Part shown: one piece after another, positions 17,790 to 27,610 of the stretch
Numbering within the stretch: the first letter of the stretch is position 1
Layout of the letters: every line of letters begins with the position of its first letter
Source of the DNA: Bin5 sp965242905
GTDB taxonomy: Bacteria > Chloroflexota > Anaerolineae > Caldilineales > Caldilineaceae
Length of the DNA: 64,000 nt
Assembly: GCA_965242905.1 (NCBI GenBank)
Contig: CBDETM010000002.1
Span: forward strand, 682,001-746,000
Direction of reading: 5' to 3'
Translations under genes and position numbers: made by a program
The notes under the pieces: model-generated
What the model was told of the DNA's origin: nothing
Seen by the model: the letters and a program-made list of their open reading frames with translations, nothing else
Database searches by the model: none

Positions 17790-19154
17790 ATGCGAAGAGT
17801 GCGAGTTAGCCGACGGGAATTCTTGACGGTGGCAGGCGCGACAGGCGGAGCCGCTTTGCTGGCAGCTTGTGCGCCCGCGCCTGCGGGAACAGACGAGGGG
17901 CAGGCCGCTGCACCGGCAATGGAGGACGTGGAGCTCCAACTGGCAGGGTGGCCGGGTCAGGGGCCGGAGTTAATCGAAGGGCTGGAGACATTCGAAGAAG
18001 AGAATCCGGGAATTAAGGCCACTTGGCTAGAGACACCGGGAGATTACCGGGCGAAACTGCTTTCCATGATCGCGGCCGGCACGCCGCCCGATACTGCCTT
18101 CAGCACCGACTACTACACTTTCGCTCGCGATGGACTCCTGATTGATATCACAGACATGCTGATGGCCGATCCTTTGCTGGGCGCGGAAGACTACTTCATC
18201 CAGCCGCAGGAGGAGGAGCGCTGCACCTGGGAAGGACGCTGGTACGGCATTGGCTCATGTTGGGTTTGCCACCACATTTATTACAATCGCGCCATCTTCG
18301 AAGAGGAAGGCATCGACCCCCCGAGCAACGATCCTGACGAAATCTGGACGTGGGACCATTTCGTGGACGTTGCACGCCAGATGACGGTGGACGCGAACGG
18401 CAACCACCCCGGAGACAGTGGATTTGATATCGAGAACGTCAAACGCTGGGGCATGAACATTCCCTACTGGATGCACTGGTCATTCGTTCTTTCAAACGGG
18501 GGCTATGTCTGGCATCCGGAAACGAGGCTTTACGGCTACGATCAGCCAGAAGCGATTGAGGCAGTGCAGAAGGTAGCTGACCTGGTGCTGGTGGACCAGG
18601 TAATGCCCAACTCCGCTACCTTTGAGGCGATTGGCATGGGCTTCGTGCAGCTGCTGGAGACTCGTACGATGGCGATGGTGATAGAAGGCTCGTGGTCGAT
18701 GGCCTATACACATGATATGCAGGAGCCATTGGGTACGGCGGTACTGCCTAAGATGAAAGTGCCCGCCACGTGGCTGTCGGCACATCTGCACACGATTATG
18801 CAGGGTACGAAGCACGTAGACGAATCCTGGAAGCTGGTCCGCTTCCTCAGCAGCCCCTACTACCAGGAGTTGTTCCTAGTTTCCGGCCTATGGTTGCCCA
18901 GCCAGAGGGCGTTGATAACAGAAGATGCGATGGACCGCTGGATGTCTCTTGAAGTACACCGGGAAGGTTACAGAAATATCGCTACCAAGTGGGTGCCGGA
19001 TTACGGGCACCCGATGTACGGACCTCCGGGCGAAGGCGAGGCGAGCGGTTTCATCTGGCCGGCGCTGGACGCGGTCTGGATCGGAGACAAGACTGCCGAA
19101 GAGGCGTTGCTGGAGGCCACGCCAAAGGCGAACGAAGTCCTCGAGAATGCGTAA
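17790..19154 (+). CDS. Carbohydrate ABC transporter substrate-binding lipoprotein (SBP3)
   Basis: 454-residue family-1 sugar-binding protein. Tat motif VSRREFLTVAG and lipobox LLAAC with Cys27. The mature region shows the classic domain-I pattern ENPGIKATWLETPGDYRAKLL followed by AAGTPPDTAFSTDYYTF. The start at 17790 is chosen over an upstream in-frame codon at 17697 because it begins the signal peptide and has gaaagggg upstream. It shares its signal sequence with SBP1/SBP2 but not its mature sequence, so it belongs to a separate transporter with the next two permeases. Confidence 0.88.
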   Translation: MRRVRVSRREFLTVAGATGGAALLAACAPAPAGTDEGQAAAPAMEDVELQLAGWPGQGPELIEGLETFEEENPGIKATWLETPGDYRAKLLSMIAAGTPPDTAFSTDYYTFARDGLLIDITDMLMADPLLGAEDYFIQPQEEERCTWEGRWYGIGSCWVCHHIYYNRAIFEEEGIDPPSNDPDEIWTWDHFVDVARQMTVDANGNHPGDSGFDIENVKRWGMNIPYWMHWSFVLSNGGYVWHPETRLYGYDQPEAIEAVQKVADLVLVDQVMPNSATFEAIGMGFVQLLETRTMAMVIEGSWSMAYTHDMQEPLGTAVLPKMKVPATWLSAHLHTIMQGTKHVDESWKLVRFLSSPYYQELFLVSGLWLPSQRALITEDAMDRWMSLEVHREGYRNIATKWVPDYGHPMYGPPGEGEASGFIWPALDAVWIGDKTAEEALLEATPKANEVLENA

Positions 19155-19256
19155 ACCGACTTTCTGTGGCGGGTGACCAAGGTCCGGTCAGGATCCTAGT
19201 TCACCCGCCGCGCCTTGCCGGCCCTTCCCCGCCCAGCGCTGTACCCGGATAAGAGA

Positions 19257-20177
19257 ATGTCTGCGATAAACCAGAGGCTCAGTAGTTGGGGTCTGAATTC
19301 ACCCGCGGCCAGACGAAATATCACCGGTTACATCTTTATATCCCCGTTCATTCTTGGTGTCCTCATCTGGTTTCTTGTTCCGGCCGCCACCGCCGGGTGG
19401 CTGACATTTCAAAAGTGGAATCTGATCACGGCACCGCGTTTTGTCGGCCTGGACAACATCGAGAACCTGTTTGAGGACGAGCTCTTTCTGCAGTCTCTGA
19501 AGGTTACCACCATGTACACCCTGGTGGCGGTCCCTCTCGGTCTGGTGCTGAGTTTCTTCATTGCGTTACTCCTCAATACGAAGATACGCGGCATCAGCAT
19601 CTATCGCACCGTCTACTATCTCCCCAGCATTGTTCCGGCGGTTGCGAGCGCGGTCCTCTGGGCCTTCATTCTGAACTCGGAGTTCGGACTGCTCAACGCC
19701 GGTCTGCGCGCGGTGGGCCTGCCCAAAATCCTCTGGCTACAGGAACCGGAATGGGCCTTGCCGGCTCTGATTCTAATGAGTCTGTGGGGACTGGGAGCCA
19801 CCATGGTGATCTACCTGGCGGGACTGCAAGGTATACCGGATGTGTACTATGAAGCTGCTGAGATCGACGGGGCCGGCGCCGGGAACAAGCTGATTCACGT
19901 AACTATCCCACTCCTGTCCCCCGTCATTTTCTTCAACCTGGTCATGGGCATCATTGCCAGTTTCCAGATCTTTACCGCGGGATACCTTATTACCAGCGGC
20001 GGTCCGCAGAACGCCACGCTCTTCTACGTCCTGTACCTGTATCGGGCGGGATTTCTGCACCTAAAGATGGGGTATGCGGCTGCGCTCGCGTGGGTGCTAT
20101 TCATCATCATCATGGGACTGACGGTACTCATCTTCAAGTACGTGGGAAGCATGATTCACTACGAAGATACTCGTTGA
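19257..20177 (+). CDS. CUT1-family sugar ABC transporter permease (MalF-like)
   Basis: 306 residues. The first helix starts at YIFISPFILGVLIWFLVPA and the EAA loop is EAAEIDGAGAGNKLIHVTIP near residue 200. Upstream in-frame codons to 19215 are ignored because the polar 'RLSSWGLNSPAARRN' leader is a normal N-terminus. It resembles the permease at 1-927 more than that at 15715 (shared AGLQ-IP-YEAA-IDGAGA and IFTA...SGG blocks), suggesting related substrates. Confidence 0.87.
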   Translation: MSAINQRLSSWGLNSPAARRNITGYIFISPFILGVLIWFLVPAATAGWLTFQKWNLITAPRFVGLDNIENLFEDELFLQSLKVTTMYTLVAVPLGLVLSFFIALLLNTKIRGISIYRTVYYLPSIVPAVASAVLWAFILNSEFGLLNAGLRAVGLPKILWLQEPEWALPALILMSLWGLGATMVIYLAGLQGIPDVYYEAAEIDGAGAGNKLIHVTIPLLSPVIFFNLVMGIIASFQIFTAGYLITSGGPQNATLFYVLYLYRAGFLHLKMGYAAALAWVLFIIIMGLTVLIFKYVGSMIHYEDTR

Positions 20178-20258
20178 CAAAGAGCTCCGGGCAGGAGTAG
20201 GTAATCGGCGGGCCTCCGTTCGGGGCGCTGGCAGGGAACAAAAGGGCTTTAGAGCGAA

Positions 20259-21122
20259 GTGATAAAGAACGTTGGACAGCGGACTCTAATTCAACTGATT
20301 CTTCTTGTTGGTGCAATCCTGATGGCTCTGCCGTTCCTGTGGATGGTAAGCAGTTCGCTGAAGCACGAACTTCACATTTTTCAGTTTCCGCCCCAGATAA
20401 TCCCCAACCCGATACGCTGGCTTAATTATCCCGAAGCGCTGGCAAACCCGAATGCGATGCCGTTCCACATTTACGTCAAGAACACAGTGATTATTGTCAT
20501 TGTGCGTGAGGCCGCGGTCTTACTTTCGGCCTCTTTCTGTGCCTATGGCTTCGCGCGGCTGCGCTTTGTGGGACGCGACATCTGGTTTGGCATAGTGCTT
20601 GCGACGATGATGGTGCCCTATATTGTTCTGATGGTGCCGACCTATGTACTCTTTGCCCGTCTCCAGTGGATCGACACGTTTCTTCCTCTCACGGTACCAT
20701 GGTTCTTCGGAGGCGGTGCGTTTAACATTTTTTTGTTGCGCCAGTTCTTCCGCACCATCCCAGAGGAGCTGGCGGATGCGGCCCGAATCGACGGTTGTAA
20801 CGAGTACGCCATCTATGCGCGCATTCTGATGCCGCTGGCCAAACCGGGCCTGATCGCGGTGGCTATCTTTACTTTCATCGATGGCTGGAACGATTTCATG
20901 GGGCCGCTGCTCTATCTCAACTCGCCGGAGAACTACACGGTTGCCCTTGGGCTTGCGCTGTTCCGGGCGGCCGTTGGCGCGTTTGGATCTGCAGGCGGGC
21001 GCGCTCGCTGGGACTGGCTTATGGCCGCTTCGACGGCTATGGTGATTCCGGTCATTCTTGTCTTTTTCGCCCTGCAGCGCTACTTTGTCAAAGGAGTCGT
21101 AATGACCGGGCTGAAGGGCTGA
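20259..21122 (+). CDS. CUT1-family sugar ABC transporter permease (MalG-like)
   Basis: 287 residues starting with GTG, since the next ATG falls inside the first membrane helix. EAA loop DAARIDGCNEYAIYARILMP near residue 180; C-terminus FVKGVVMTGLKG is the canonical ending. Completes the SBP3 transporter. Like the 1000-1866 permease it contains the FMGPLLYL-type segment, again linking these two systems. Confidence 0.87.
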   Translation: MIKNVGQRTLIQLILLVGAILMALPFLWMVSSSLKHELHIFQFPPQIIPNPIRWLNYPEALANPNAMPFHIYVKNTVIIVIVREAAVLLSASFCAYGFARLRFVGRDIWFGIVLATMMVPYIVLMVPTYVLFARLQWIDTFLPLTVPWFFGGGAFNIFLLRQFFRTIPEELADAARIDGCNEYAIYARILMPLAKPGLIAVAIFTFIDGWNDFMGPLLYLNSPENYTVALGLALFRAAVGAFGSAGGRARWDWLMAASTAMVIPVILVFFALQRYFVKGVVMTGLKG

Positions 21123-21186
21123 GGTCGGGACAGGCGCAGGGAGCGCAGAGGCAATGCGGCCACAGCCGCTGCCCATGCCTAGCCGG

Positions 21187-21192
21187 TATAAT
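21187..21192 (+). promoter_or_regulatory. Possible -10 element before the PhyH pair
   Basis: A perfect TATAAT lies 40 bases before the ATG at 21233. No good -35 hexamer is visible 16-18 bases upstream, so the call is tentative. Confidence 0.35.
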
Positions 21193-21232
21193 CCAAGAGG
21201 CGCAGAGAACTTTACTTGGGGAGTGAAGACTA

Positions 21233-22183
21233 ATGTTCACGCAAGCTGAGATCGATCAGTTTCATCGCGACGGGTTCATTGTAGCGAAGGGAGTGATACA
21301 GGGCGAGGAGCTGGCCGCGCTGCGGGAGGCGGCAGACCGGGTGATGGAGGAGGGGATGGCAGGCGTCGATGAAGAGGGGCACCGCTACCGGCCGAACCCG
21401 GACGGATCGCGCACGTATTTCCGCAGCGAGTTCATGTGGGACCGGGACCCGGTTTTTCAGGCGGTGACGGCGAATCCATCGCTGCTGGCGCATTACGGTC
21501 AGCTGGTCGGACACCCCTTCATGCCGATCGTCGACTCATTCGTCTGCAAGATTCCGGAAGGTGATGTGCCGGTGTACTGGCATCAGGACCCGCCGTTCGG
21601 CGACCCGGACTGGCCGGATACTCATCCGATCCCCAACATCGACGCCGACATCTACCTGGACCATTCAACAGTTGAGAATGGCTGCGTGTGGGCGATTCCG
21701 GGACACCACCTGGTGGGCCACGTTGAGGTGGAGAATTATTCGGAGGAGATGCTTTTCGACGAGCTGGGTGCGGTGCCGATCGAGTTGGGGCCGGGCGATG
21801 TCAGTTTCCACTGTCTCTCTGCTCCACACGGATCGGCCGGCAACCGCACTGGTGATCTGCGGCGCACGTTCTACGTGCATTACATGAACGCCGAGGTACA
21901 GGAGCAGTGCTACGGGCACCTTGGCTACGTCCAGCAGTTGGAGAAGGAACGCGGTCTGTTCGACTCGCGGGCTTTGGCGGCAGCCCAGAAGATGATCGAT
22001 GCACGCGTGGAGCTGGGCTACGGTGGACTGGAAGGAAGCAGTGTACGGCTGATGGAGGAAGGGTTCGAGTTCACGGGCGAACCGAGGACACCGCCCAGAC
22101 ACTGGGGCCCACTGATCGCCGCCATGTCCGAGGACGAGATCAGGCGCAAGAAGAGTCTAACCTTTTTGACGCCGGCAGCGTAA
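21233..22183 (+). CDS. PhyH-family dioxygenase, tandem copy A
   Basis: 316-residue predicted Fe(II)/2-oxoglutarate oxygenase: H117-x-D119 (YWHQDPPFGD), distal H199 (APHGSAGNRT) and Arg at about 210-211 (LRRTFYVHY). It begins FTQAEIDQFHRDGFIV, the typical PhyH opening helix, with ggggag before the ATG. The downstream paralogue is also 316 residues and very similar. It follows the SBP3 transporter, so it may act on that transporter's substrate. Confidence 0.88.
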   Translation: MFTQAEIDQFHRDGFIVAKGVIQGEELAALREAADRVMEEGMAGVDEEGHRYRPNPDGSRTYFRSEFMWDRDPVFQAVTANPSLLAHYGQLVGHPFMPIVDSFVCKIPEGDVPVYWHQDPPFGDPDWPDTHPIPNIDADIYLDHSTVENGCVWAIPGHHLVGHVEVENYSEEMLFDELGAVPIELGPGDVSFHCLSAPHGSAGNRTGDLRRTFYVHYMNAEVQEQCYGHLGYVQQLEKERGLFDSRALAAAQKMIDARVELGYGGLEGSSVRLMEEGFEFTGEPRTPPRHWGPLIAAMSEDEIRRKKSLTFLTPAA

Positions 22184-22309
22184 TGCAGGCGAACCATCGG
22201 GCATCCCGCTTGCGGGCTTTGGTGGATCGGGCTTCATTTCCGATATCCCTTCTGCCTCCAGCAGGCTTCTTATATTGGGGCCACTCTGCACACTTGTAGC
22301 AAGTAGGCA

Positions 22310-22326
22310 GGTGGGTTGCTCCCACC
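22310..22326. repeat. Short hairpin between the PhyH genes
   Basis: GGTGGG-TTGCT-CCCACC forms a perfect 6-bp stem 70 bases before copy B. There is no following T-run, so it does not look like a standard terminator. Confidence 0.5.
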
Positions 22327-22395
22327 CTTGTTTCGTTCCCATCAGAGGCGAGAAGGCAAGAGAACGTGATGCTTTCTTGAGTGGGAGGTAGAGGC

Positions 22396-23346
22396 GTGTT
22401 CACACAGGCAGAGATCGATCGGTTTCACCGCGACGGTATCATCGTAGCCAGGTGCGTCATTCAGGGCGAGGAGCTGGCGGCTCTGCGCGCCGCAGCCGAT
22501 CGCGTGGTAGAAGAAGGGATGGCGGATAGAGCCCAGACCGAGCATCGCTACCGCGCCAATAACCAGGGAATCCCGACCTACTTCAGAAGCGAAAGGATGT
22601 GGGACCGCGACCCGGCTTTCCAGGCGGTGACGGTTAACCCGACGCTGTTGACCTGTTTTGGTCAGCTAATCGGGCATCCTTTCATGCCGGTGGTCGACTC
22701 CTTTGTCTGCAAAATTCCTGAAGGGGACTTGCCCATTCACTGGCACCAGGACCCACCCTACGGCGATCCTGAATGGACTGAGACGCATCCAGTTCCAAAC
22801 ATCGATGCCGACATCTATCTGGACCACTCAACGATTGAAAATGGCTGCGTGTGGGTGATTCCGGGGCACCACCTGGTCGGCCACGTGGAGGTGGAGAATT
22901 TCTCAGAGGACGCTTTGTTCGAGGAGCTGGGCGCGGTGCCGGTGGAGATGGAGCCGGGCGATGTCAGTTTCCACTGCATTTCGGCGCCGCACGGCTCGGC
23001 CGGCAACCGCACAGGGGACCTGCGCCGCACATTCTACATACATTATCTGAACGCGGAAACGCAATACCAGTGCTACGGCCAAAAGGACAGGATTCAGAAA
23101 CTGAAAGACAGGCTGGGCCTGTTCGACGAGCGGGCACTGGCGGCAGTCCAGGAGATGATCGCCACACGCAATGCTCTGGGCTATGGAGGACTGGAAGGAA
23201 GCAGTTTACGCCTGGGCGAGGAAGGCTTCGAGTTTACCGGCGAACCAGGGACGCCGCCGCGATATTGGGGCACGTTGGTCGCTTCAATGTCCGAAGACGA
23301 AATCAGGCGCAAGAAAAGCCTCACTTACCTGACTGAAACTACATAA
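22396..23346 (+). CDS. PhyH-family dioxygenase, tandem copy B
   Basis: 316 residues when started at the GTG 22396, which gives exactly the length and N-terminus of copy A (VFTQAEIDRFHRDG) and is preceded by ggagg at 22384-22388; the GTG at 22381 is less likely. Catalytic residues H117, D119 and H199 are conserved (HWHQDPPYGD, APHGSAGNRT). The 212-bp gap after copy A holds two short hairpins (22205-22216 and 22310-22326) and no gene. Confidence 0.87.
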   Translation: MFTQAEIDRFHRDGIIVARCVIQGEELAALRAAADRVVEEGMADRAQTEHRYRANNQGIPTYFRSERMWDRDPAFQAVTVNPTLLTCFGQLIGHPFMPVVDSFVCKIPEGDLPIHWHQDPPYGDPEWTETHPVPNIDADIYLDHSTIENGCVWVIPGHHLVGHVEVENFSEDALFEELGAVPVEMEPGDVSFHCISAPHGSAGNRTGDLRRTFYIHYLNAETQYQCYGQKDRIQKLKDRLGLFDERALAAVQEMIATRNALGYGGLEGSSLRLGEEGFEFTGEPGTPPRYWGTLVASMSEDEIRRKKSLTYLTETT

Positions 23347-23566
23347 TCGACCCCACATCGCGCTCACCGTTTTGAATTGAATGCGAAAACGACGGCCATC
23401 GCTCGTTCGGTGCTGGAGAAACCGTTGCGGCATGCCTCTTCGCTGGAACCAAGATGAACAACAGGTCTGCTTCGACTCGGTCCAAGGCGGGACGCGCCAA
23501 GATTGGGTGATGGATGTCTGGGCGGCCTTTGCACCATAGCGGCGTCGACCGAACAGTTCTCTTGCC

Positions 23567-24304
23567 ATGCCCCCATATAACAGCTGCAATCTGACTTGCG
23601 ACCTAAGGCGACTTGGCGTCGAGGCGGGCGATACCCTCTTTGTTCACTCCTCATTCAAGTCACTAGGGCCGGTGGAGGGTGGGGCTGAAAGCGTGATCCA
23701 GGCCCTGGAAGACGCGACTGGTCCGGAAGGCCTGTTGCTGATGCCCTCCTTCAATCTGGTGACGTGGGAGTTGCGGCCGGAAACGTGGGACATCAACAGC
23801 ACACCATCTACGGTCGGATGGATAACGGAGCAGTTTCGACAGCTGCCGGGCGTCTACCGTTCAGACCACTACTCACATTCGGTGGCGGCACGGGGAAGAG
23901 GGGCGGAAGAGTTTGTCGCCGGGCATCTTCGTGAGGAGGGGTACGGTTCCCATTGGGACCGCAAGCCGTGGGGCAAGACTTTCGGTCTGCATTCGCCCAT
24001 GTTCAGGGCGTATAAGTCGGGTGGAAAGCTGCTCATGCTGGGCGTGGATTACTACACTTCGACCTACGTTCATCTGGTCGAGGCGATGTACTGGCACACG
24101 TTGCGCGCCCGGAGCCGGGATGCAGAGCGGGAGCCTGCATTCCCAGCCCTGGATCGTGTCAAACTGGGCGTATTCTGGGAGCGTTCAGGGGGACCGAAGC
24201 ATGGACGCGTCGGCGCCGCAGCTTGCCGGCTGTTTGGGATCCGAGGCTACGTCGACACGCTTCTGGCCGAGGTGGAAAGGAATCCCCGGCCATACCTGCG
24301 TTGA
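23567..24304 (+). CDS. AAC(3)-family N-acetyltransferase
   Basis: 245 residues of the aminoglycoside 3-N-acetyltransferase (Antibiotic_NAT) family. Seen are LFVHSSFKSLG near residue 24, GLLLMPSFNL, the His-rich motif RSDHYSHSVAARG near residue 103 (family RSxHPxHS) and GVDYYTSTYVHLVE (family G-x-NTSLHxAE). The usual HP is replaced by HY and the Asn-Thr by Tyr-Thr, so drug acetylation should not be assumed. Many members in catabolic clusters acetylate amino sugars or unknown amines. It is the last + gene before the convergent minus-strand operon. The 220 bp upstream hold nothing recognisable. Confidence 0.72.
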   Translation: MPPYNSCNLTCDLRRLGVEAGDTLFVHSSFKSLGPVEGGAESVIQALEDATGPEGLLLMPSFNLVTWELRPETWDINSTPSTVGWITEQFRQLPGVYRSDHYSHSVAARGRGAEEFVAGHLREEGYGSHWDRKPWGKTFGLHSPMFRAYKSGGKLLMLGVDYYTSTYVHLVEAMYWHTLRARSRDAEREPAFPALDRVKLGVFWERSGGPKHGRVGAAACRLFGIRGYVDTLLAEVERNPRPYLR

Positions 24305-24360
24305 ACGGTGACTTTTTTGCCACTTGGCGGGGCGAGTCGCCGATAGGCGCACTCCAACAT

Positions 24361-25449
24361 TTAGTCAGGCTTATACTTGGGCTGTCGCGGCGTATGGTCA
24401 CGGACCATGCGGGTCGTGCGCTTCTGCAGCGGAAGCTCGACTCTCGCTCCACCTTGGAGATGGGATTCGATGATGCCGAAGATGAGCTCGTTGCCGGCGC
24501 GGGCTGCGCGCACGCCGCCCCTGGGAGGTTGGCCAGTGTCGAGCGCATGGACGAGATCCTGGACGGCTCGCAGTGTAGAACTGGTTGGGGGTGTCTGCGG
24601 CGCCGGGGCGGGCTGGAGCTCGTTACGCCCGCGCAGACCTACAGGGGCGGCTTTCCGCACCTGCCATTCGCTGCCGTCGCCCAACGCGGTAATCGTTCCT
24701 TCGGAACAGATCGCCTCAGTATCCGAGGAGCGGGCAGTGAGCAGGACGTGGGCCTTTACCCCATTCGAAAACTGAATGGTCCCTTCGCCGCGCGGGTCGT
24801 CGGAAAGAACGTCGCCGTCGATCAGACTGTCGCCTTCGGGAAGGTGACCCTGCACCCATTCGGCAGGCTCATCGTTGTTGAGCCTCAGGACCAGGTCGAG
24901 AAAGTGGCTGCCTGAATTGAACAACGGGCCGACGTTATAGATGATAATGTGCTGCAGGTCGCCCAGTTCTCCGCTGTCGATGATCTCCTTCATGCGGTCG
25001 TATTTGGTATCGTAACGGCGGTTGGTGCCGAGATTGAGAATGGCGCCGTTCCTCTCGACCGCTTCGACCATGGCGTCGGCGTCGGCCATTGAGGCGGCCA
25101 TTGCTTTTTCTGCATAGATCGCTTTGACGCCGCTGTCGGCGCAGTCAACGACGATGGCGGCGCGCGGCTCCGGTTGTGTGGCTACGCTGACGATGTCCAG
25201 GTCCTCTTTGGCGAGCATCTCGCGGTAGTCGGTGTACTGGCCTGCCGGGGGCACACCGTGCAGTTTGCCGAATTCGGCCATTACGTCGGTGCGGAGGTCG
25301 GCGCAGGCGACGAGGTCGGTACGGTCGCAGGTCGTGTAGCCGGCGGCGTGTGAGTAGGGCAGCGCGATCCTAGAATAGCCGACCACTTCGTTGTCGATGA
25401 AGCCGCCCATGCGACTGCAACCGATTACAGCAGCGCGGTAAGTTTTCAT
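24361..25449 (-). CDS. Gfo/Idh/MocA-family oxidoreductase
   Basis: 362-residue NAD(P)-dependent sugar or cyclitol dehydrogenase-like protein. The Rossmann glycine motif is AVIGCSRMGG (residues 7-16), and the substrate-domain entry with the conserved Lys is YAEKAMAAS (about 115), equivalent to the family's EKP. The C-terminal half begins NRRYDTKYDRMKEII. The start has aaggaaa upstream. Last gene of the nine-gene minus-strand operon; it probably oxidises a sugar-derived hydroxyl in the same pathway as the aldo-keto reductases. Confidence 0.85.
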   Translation of the reverse strand: MKTYRAAVIGCSRMGGFIDNEVVGYSRIALPYSHAAGYTTCDRTDLVACADLRTDVMAEFGKLHGVPPAGQYTDYREMLAKEDLDIVSVATQPEPRAAIVVDCADSGVKAIYAEKAMAASMADADAMVEAVERNGAILNLGTNRRYDTKYDRMKEIIDSGELGDLQHIIIYNVGPLFNSGSHFLDLVLRLNNDEPAEWVQGHLPEGDSLIDGDVLSDDPRGEGTIQFSNGVKAHVLLTARSSDTEAICSEGTITALGDGSEWQVRKAAPVGLRGRNELQPAPAPQTPPTSSTLRAVQDLVHALDTGQPPRGGVRAARAGNELIFGIIESHLQGGARVELPLQKRTTRMVRDHTPRQPKYKPD

Positions 25450-25517
25450 TGTTTCCTTCCCCCAGTGAAATGTTGCTCAGGTAGCGTTTTGCCAGGTTAT
25501 TCGGTAAGGTCTTGCGG

Positions 25518-26429
25518 TTAGCCGAGCGCATTGATCCTGTCGCGCAGTTCCTGCGTCAGCCCCATTTCTTCGGCCTGGAAGGCCTGATCAACGTGGGACT
25601 TGCTGCGGCATCCGATCAGGACTGAGGTGACTCCGGGCTGACCGATTACCCAGGCCAACGCAAGCTGTACCATCGAAATGCCCGTATCCGCAGCCACCTC
25701 CCGCAAGCCCTCCATGCGGCGCATGGAGGCGTCGTTTTCGTAGATATCCCAGTGGTCGGGCATGACATCGAAGCGGGTGCCCTCGGGCGCGGTCCAGGTT
25801 TTGGTGTACTTGCCAGTGAGAAAGCCGGCGCCAAGCGGGCTGTAGGAGATCACGCCGATGTTGTGGTCAGCACAGAATGGCAGCACTTCGGCCTCAATAT
25901 CACGGATGGCAACGTTGTAGTTGGGCTGAACAGATACCATGGGCGCCCAGCCATTCACATCGGCAATCCAAAGCGCCTTGCAAAGCTGCCACGAGGCGAA
26001 ATTGCTGCTTCCGACGTAGCGTACCTTGCCCTGCTCCACAAGCGTATTGAGAGCATCCAGCGTTTCCTCGAAAGGCGTGCCGTCGTCGTAAGCGTGGAGC
26101 TGGTAGAGATCGATGACGTCGGTCTGCAGCCGGCGCAGGCTATCGTCGGCGAACTGCAGGACACGTTCCCGGCCCAGTGGCGGCGCGATTTTGGTTGCCA
26201 ACACGACTTTCTGGCGGTTACTGCCGCGGGAGAGCCACTGGCCCAGTACCTTTTCGGAGCCTCCTGCGGAATAGACTTCGGCGGTGTCGATCAGGTTGAT
26301 ATCCTTGTCCATGGCGTAGTCGAGAATCGAAAAGGACGTTTCGGCGTCGATTTCGCGGCCGAAGGTCACACTGCCCAAGCCGATTGAACTGACGTTGAGT
26401 TCGGAGTTACCCAACTGGCGAAATTCCAT
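25518..26429 (-). CDS. Aldo-keto reductase with complete catalytic tetrad
   Basis: 303 residues. The tetrad D48, Y53 (AEVYSAGGSE), K80 (VVLATK) and H112 (YQLHAYDD) is complete, and NADPH-binding features (C-terminal IGCRSKSHVDQ) are present. Gggagg lies 9 bases before the ATG. It is 68 bp from the Gfo/Idh gene and clearly different from the Lys-to-Arg pair at 9065-11061. Likely reduces or oxidises a sugar carbonyl; substrate unknown. Confidence 0.88.
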   Translation of the reverse strand: MEFRQLGNSELNVSSIGLGSVTFGREIDAETSFSILDYAMDKDINLIDTAEVYSAGGSEKVLGQWLSRGSNRQKVVLATKIAPPLGRERVLQFADDSLRRLQTDVIDLYQLHAYDDGTPFEETLDALNTLVEQGKVRYVGSSNFASWQLCKALWIADVNGWAPMVSVQPNYNVAIRDIEAEVLPFCADHNIGVISYSPLGAGFLTGKYTKTWTAPEGTRFDVMPDHWDIYENDASMRRMEGLREVAADTGISMVQLALAWVIGQPGVTSVLIGCRSKSHVDQAFQAEEMGLTQELRDRINALG

Positions 26430-26550
26430 CTTCTATACCTCCCTACATTCCTGAGTGGTTACGTTCTGTCTCGGATTCGCTTGCTGCCGGTCCCGGACTG
26501 GCGCGCTCGCCGCCCGAACTGTCTGCCATCGATCATGAAGCTTTCCGAGT

Positions 26551-27564
26551 TCAAATCTGTCGCATCCTCTTGGCTGCGGCCTCGAGGTCGGCTTGCCAGT
26601 AACTCGGGTTGAGCAGTTTGGGATCGTCGATTCGTAGCTGGCGCAGTTCGTGGAGCAGGTCGGGGGAGAGCGTCGCGCTTGCTGCCTCCAGATTCTCTTC
26701 GAGCTCGGCCTCGGTGCGCATACCGACGAGCACAGACCCGATTAGCGGTTCGGCCAGTGCAAAGGCGATGGCCGCCTGTGCAGGCGTGAAGCCACGGGCG
26801 GTTGCGTGCCGGCGATTGCTGCCGGCATTGGCAACGAGCTGGCGAAACCGCCTGGAGCGCGCTTTCAAGGGTTCGAGCCAGTCGGGCAGATAGTCGGCGC
26901 GTTCGGTCAGGACGCCCTGGAGCAGTACTGAGCGCACCATTATGCCTACACCTTTCCTTCTGGCCGCGGGAAAGACTCTGGTTGCCAGGCGCTGGTCGAA
27001 GAGCGAATAGGTGACCTGAATCGCGTCAAACAGCTCCAGACCGAGCGCGGCGAGGGGCAGATCGGGGCCGTAAAAGGAGCCGCCGCGCCAGAGAATCATG
27101 CCGCTGGCGCGTGCTTCTGAGAATATCTCGGCAACGAGGTCGGCCTGGTCGAGCAGGTCGGCGTCGACGTTATGGATCTGCCAGATGTCAACGTAGTCGG
27201 TTCTCAGCGAGCGGAGACTGTTCTCAAGGCCAGACAGCATGGCGCGGCGCAGGGCCTGGCCGCGCAACGTTCTGCCATCAGCTTGCACAGTGGCTTTGGT
27301 GGCCAACACGACCCGTTTGCGGCGGCCGCGCAGGGCACGGCCCAGGACCGCTTCGCTGTTTCCATAGGCCTGGGCGGTGTCGATGAAATTGATGCCACCG
27401 TCCAACGCCGCACCCACCAGGCGTTCGGCGGCGGACGAGGAGGGGCGGCCGTATTGACCGGGGACCGGGATTCCGTAGTCCATCCCCAGTTCTACGGTGC
27501 CCAAGGCGATCGGAGAGACCGATAATCCGGTTCGTCCAAGAGTGCGATAGTGACTGCGGTCCAT
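26551..27564 (-). CDS. Aldo-keto reductase family protein
   Basis: 337 residues from the ATG at 27564; a TTG 42 bases upstream would add 14 residues. Tetrad D62, Y67 (AQAYGNSE), K90 (VVLATK) and H131 (QIHNVDADL) is present. The C-terminal cofactor segment reads VLVGMRTEAELEENL. It is preceded 46 bp upstream by the ferritin-like gene and belongs to the same operon. Confidence 0.86.
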   Translation of the reverse strand: MDRSHYRTLGRTGLSVSPIALGTVELGMDYGIPVPGQYGRPSSSAAERLVGAALDGGINFIDTAQAYGNSEAVLGRALRGRRKRVVLATKATVQADGRTLRGQALRRAMLSGLENSLRSLRTDYVDIWQIHNVDADLLDQADLVAEIFSEARASGMILWRGGSFYGPDLPLAALGLELFDAIQVTYSLFDQRLATRVFPAARRKGVGIMVRSVLLQGVLTERADYLPDWLEPLKARSRRFRQLVANAGSNRRHATARGFTPAQAAIAFALAEPLIGSVLVGMRTEAELEENLEAASATLSPDLLHELRQLRIDDPKLLNPSYWQADLEAAAKRMRQI

Positions 27565-27610
27565 TGGCTGATTCCAGCGGCTATTGGCAGGCGGTTGGTA
27601 TGGCAACTGG

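Noticed and set aside
22205..22216. Terminator after PhyH copy A
   Set aside because: The CCCGC-TT-GCGGG stem is short with a 2-base loop and no T-run.
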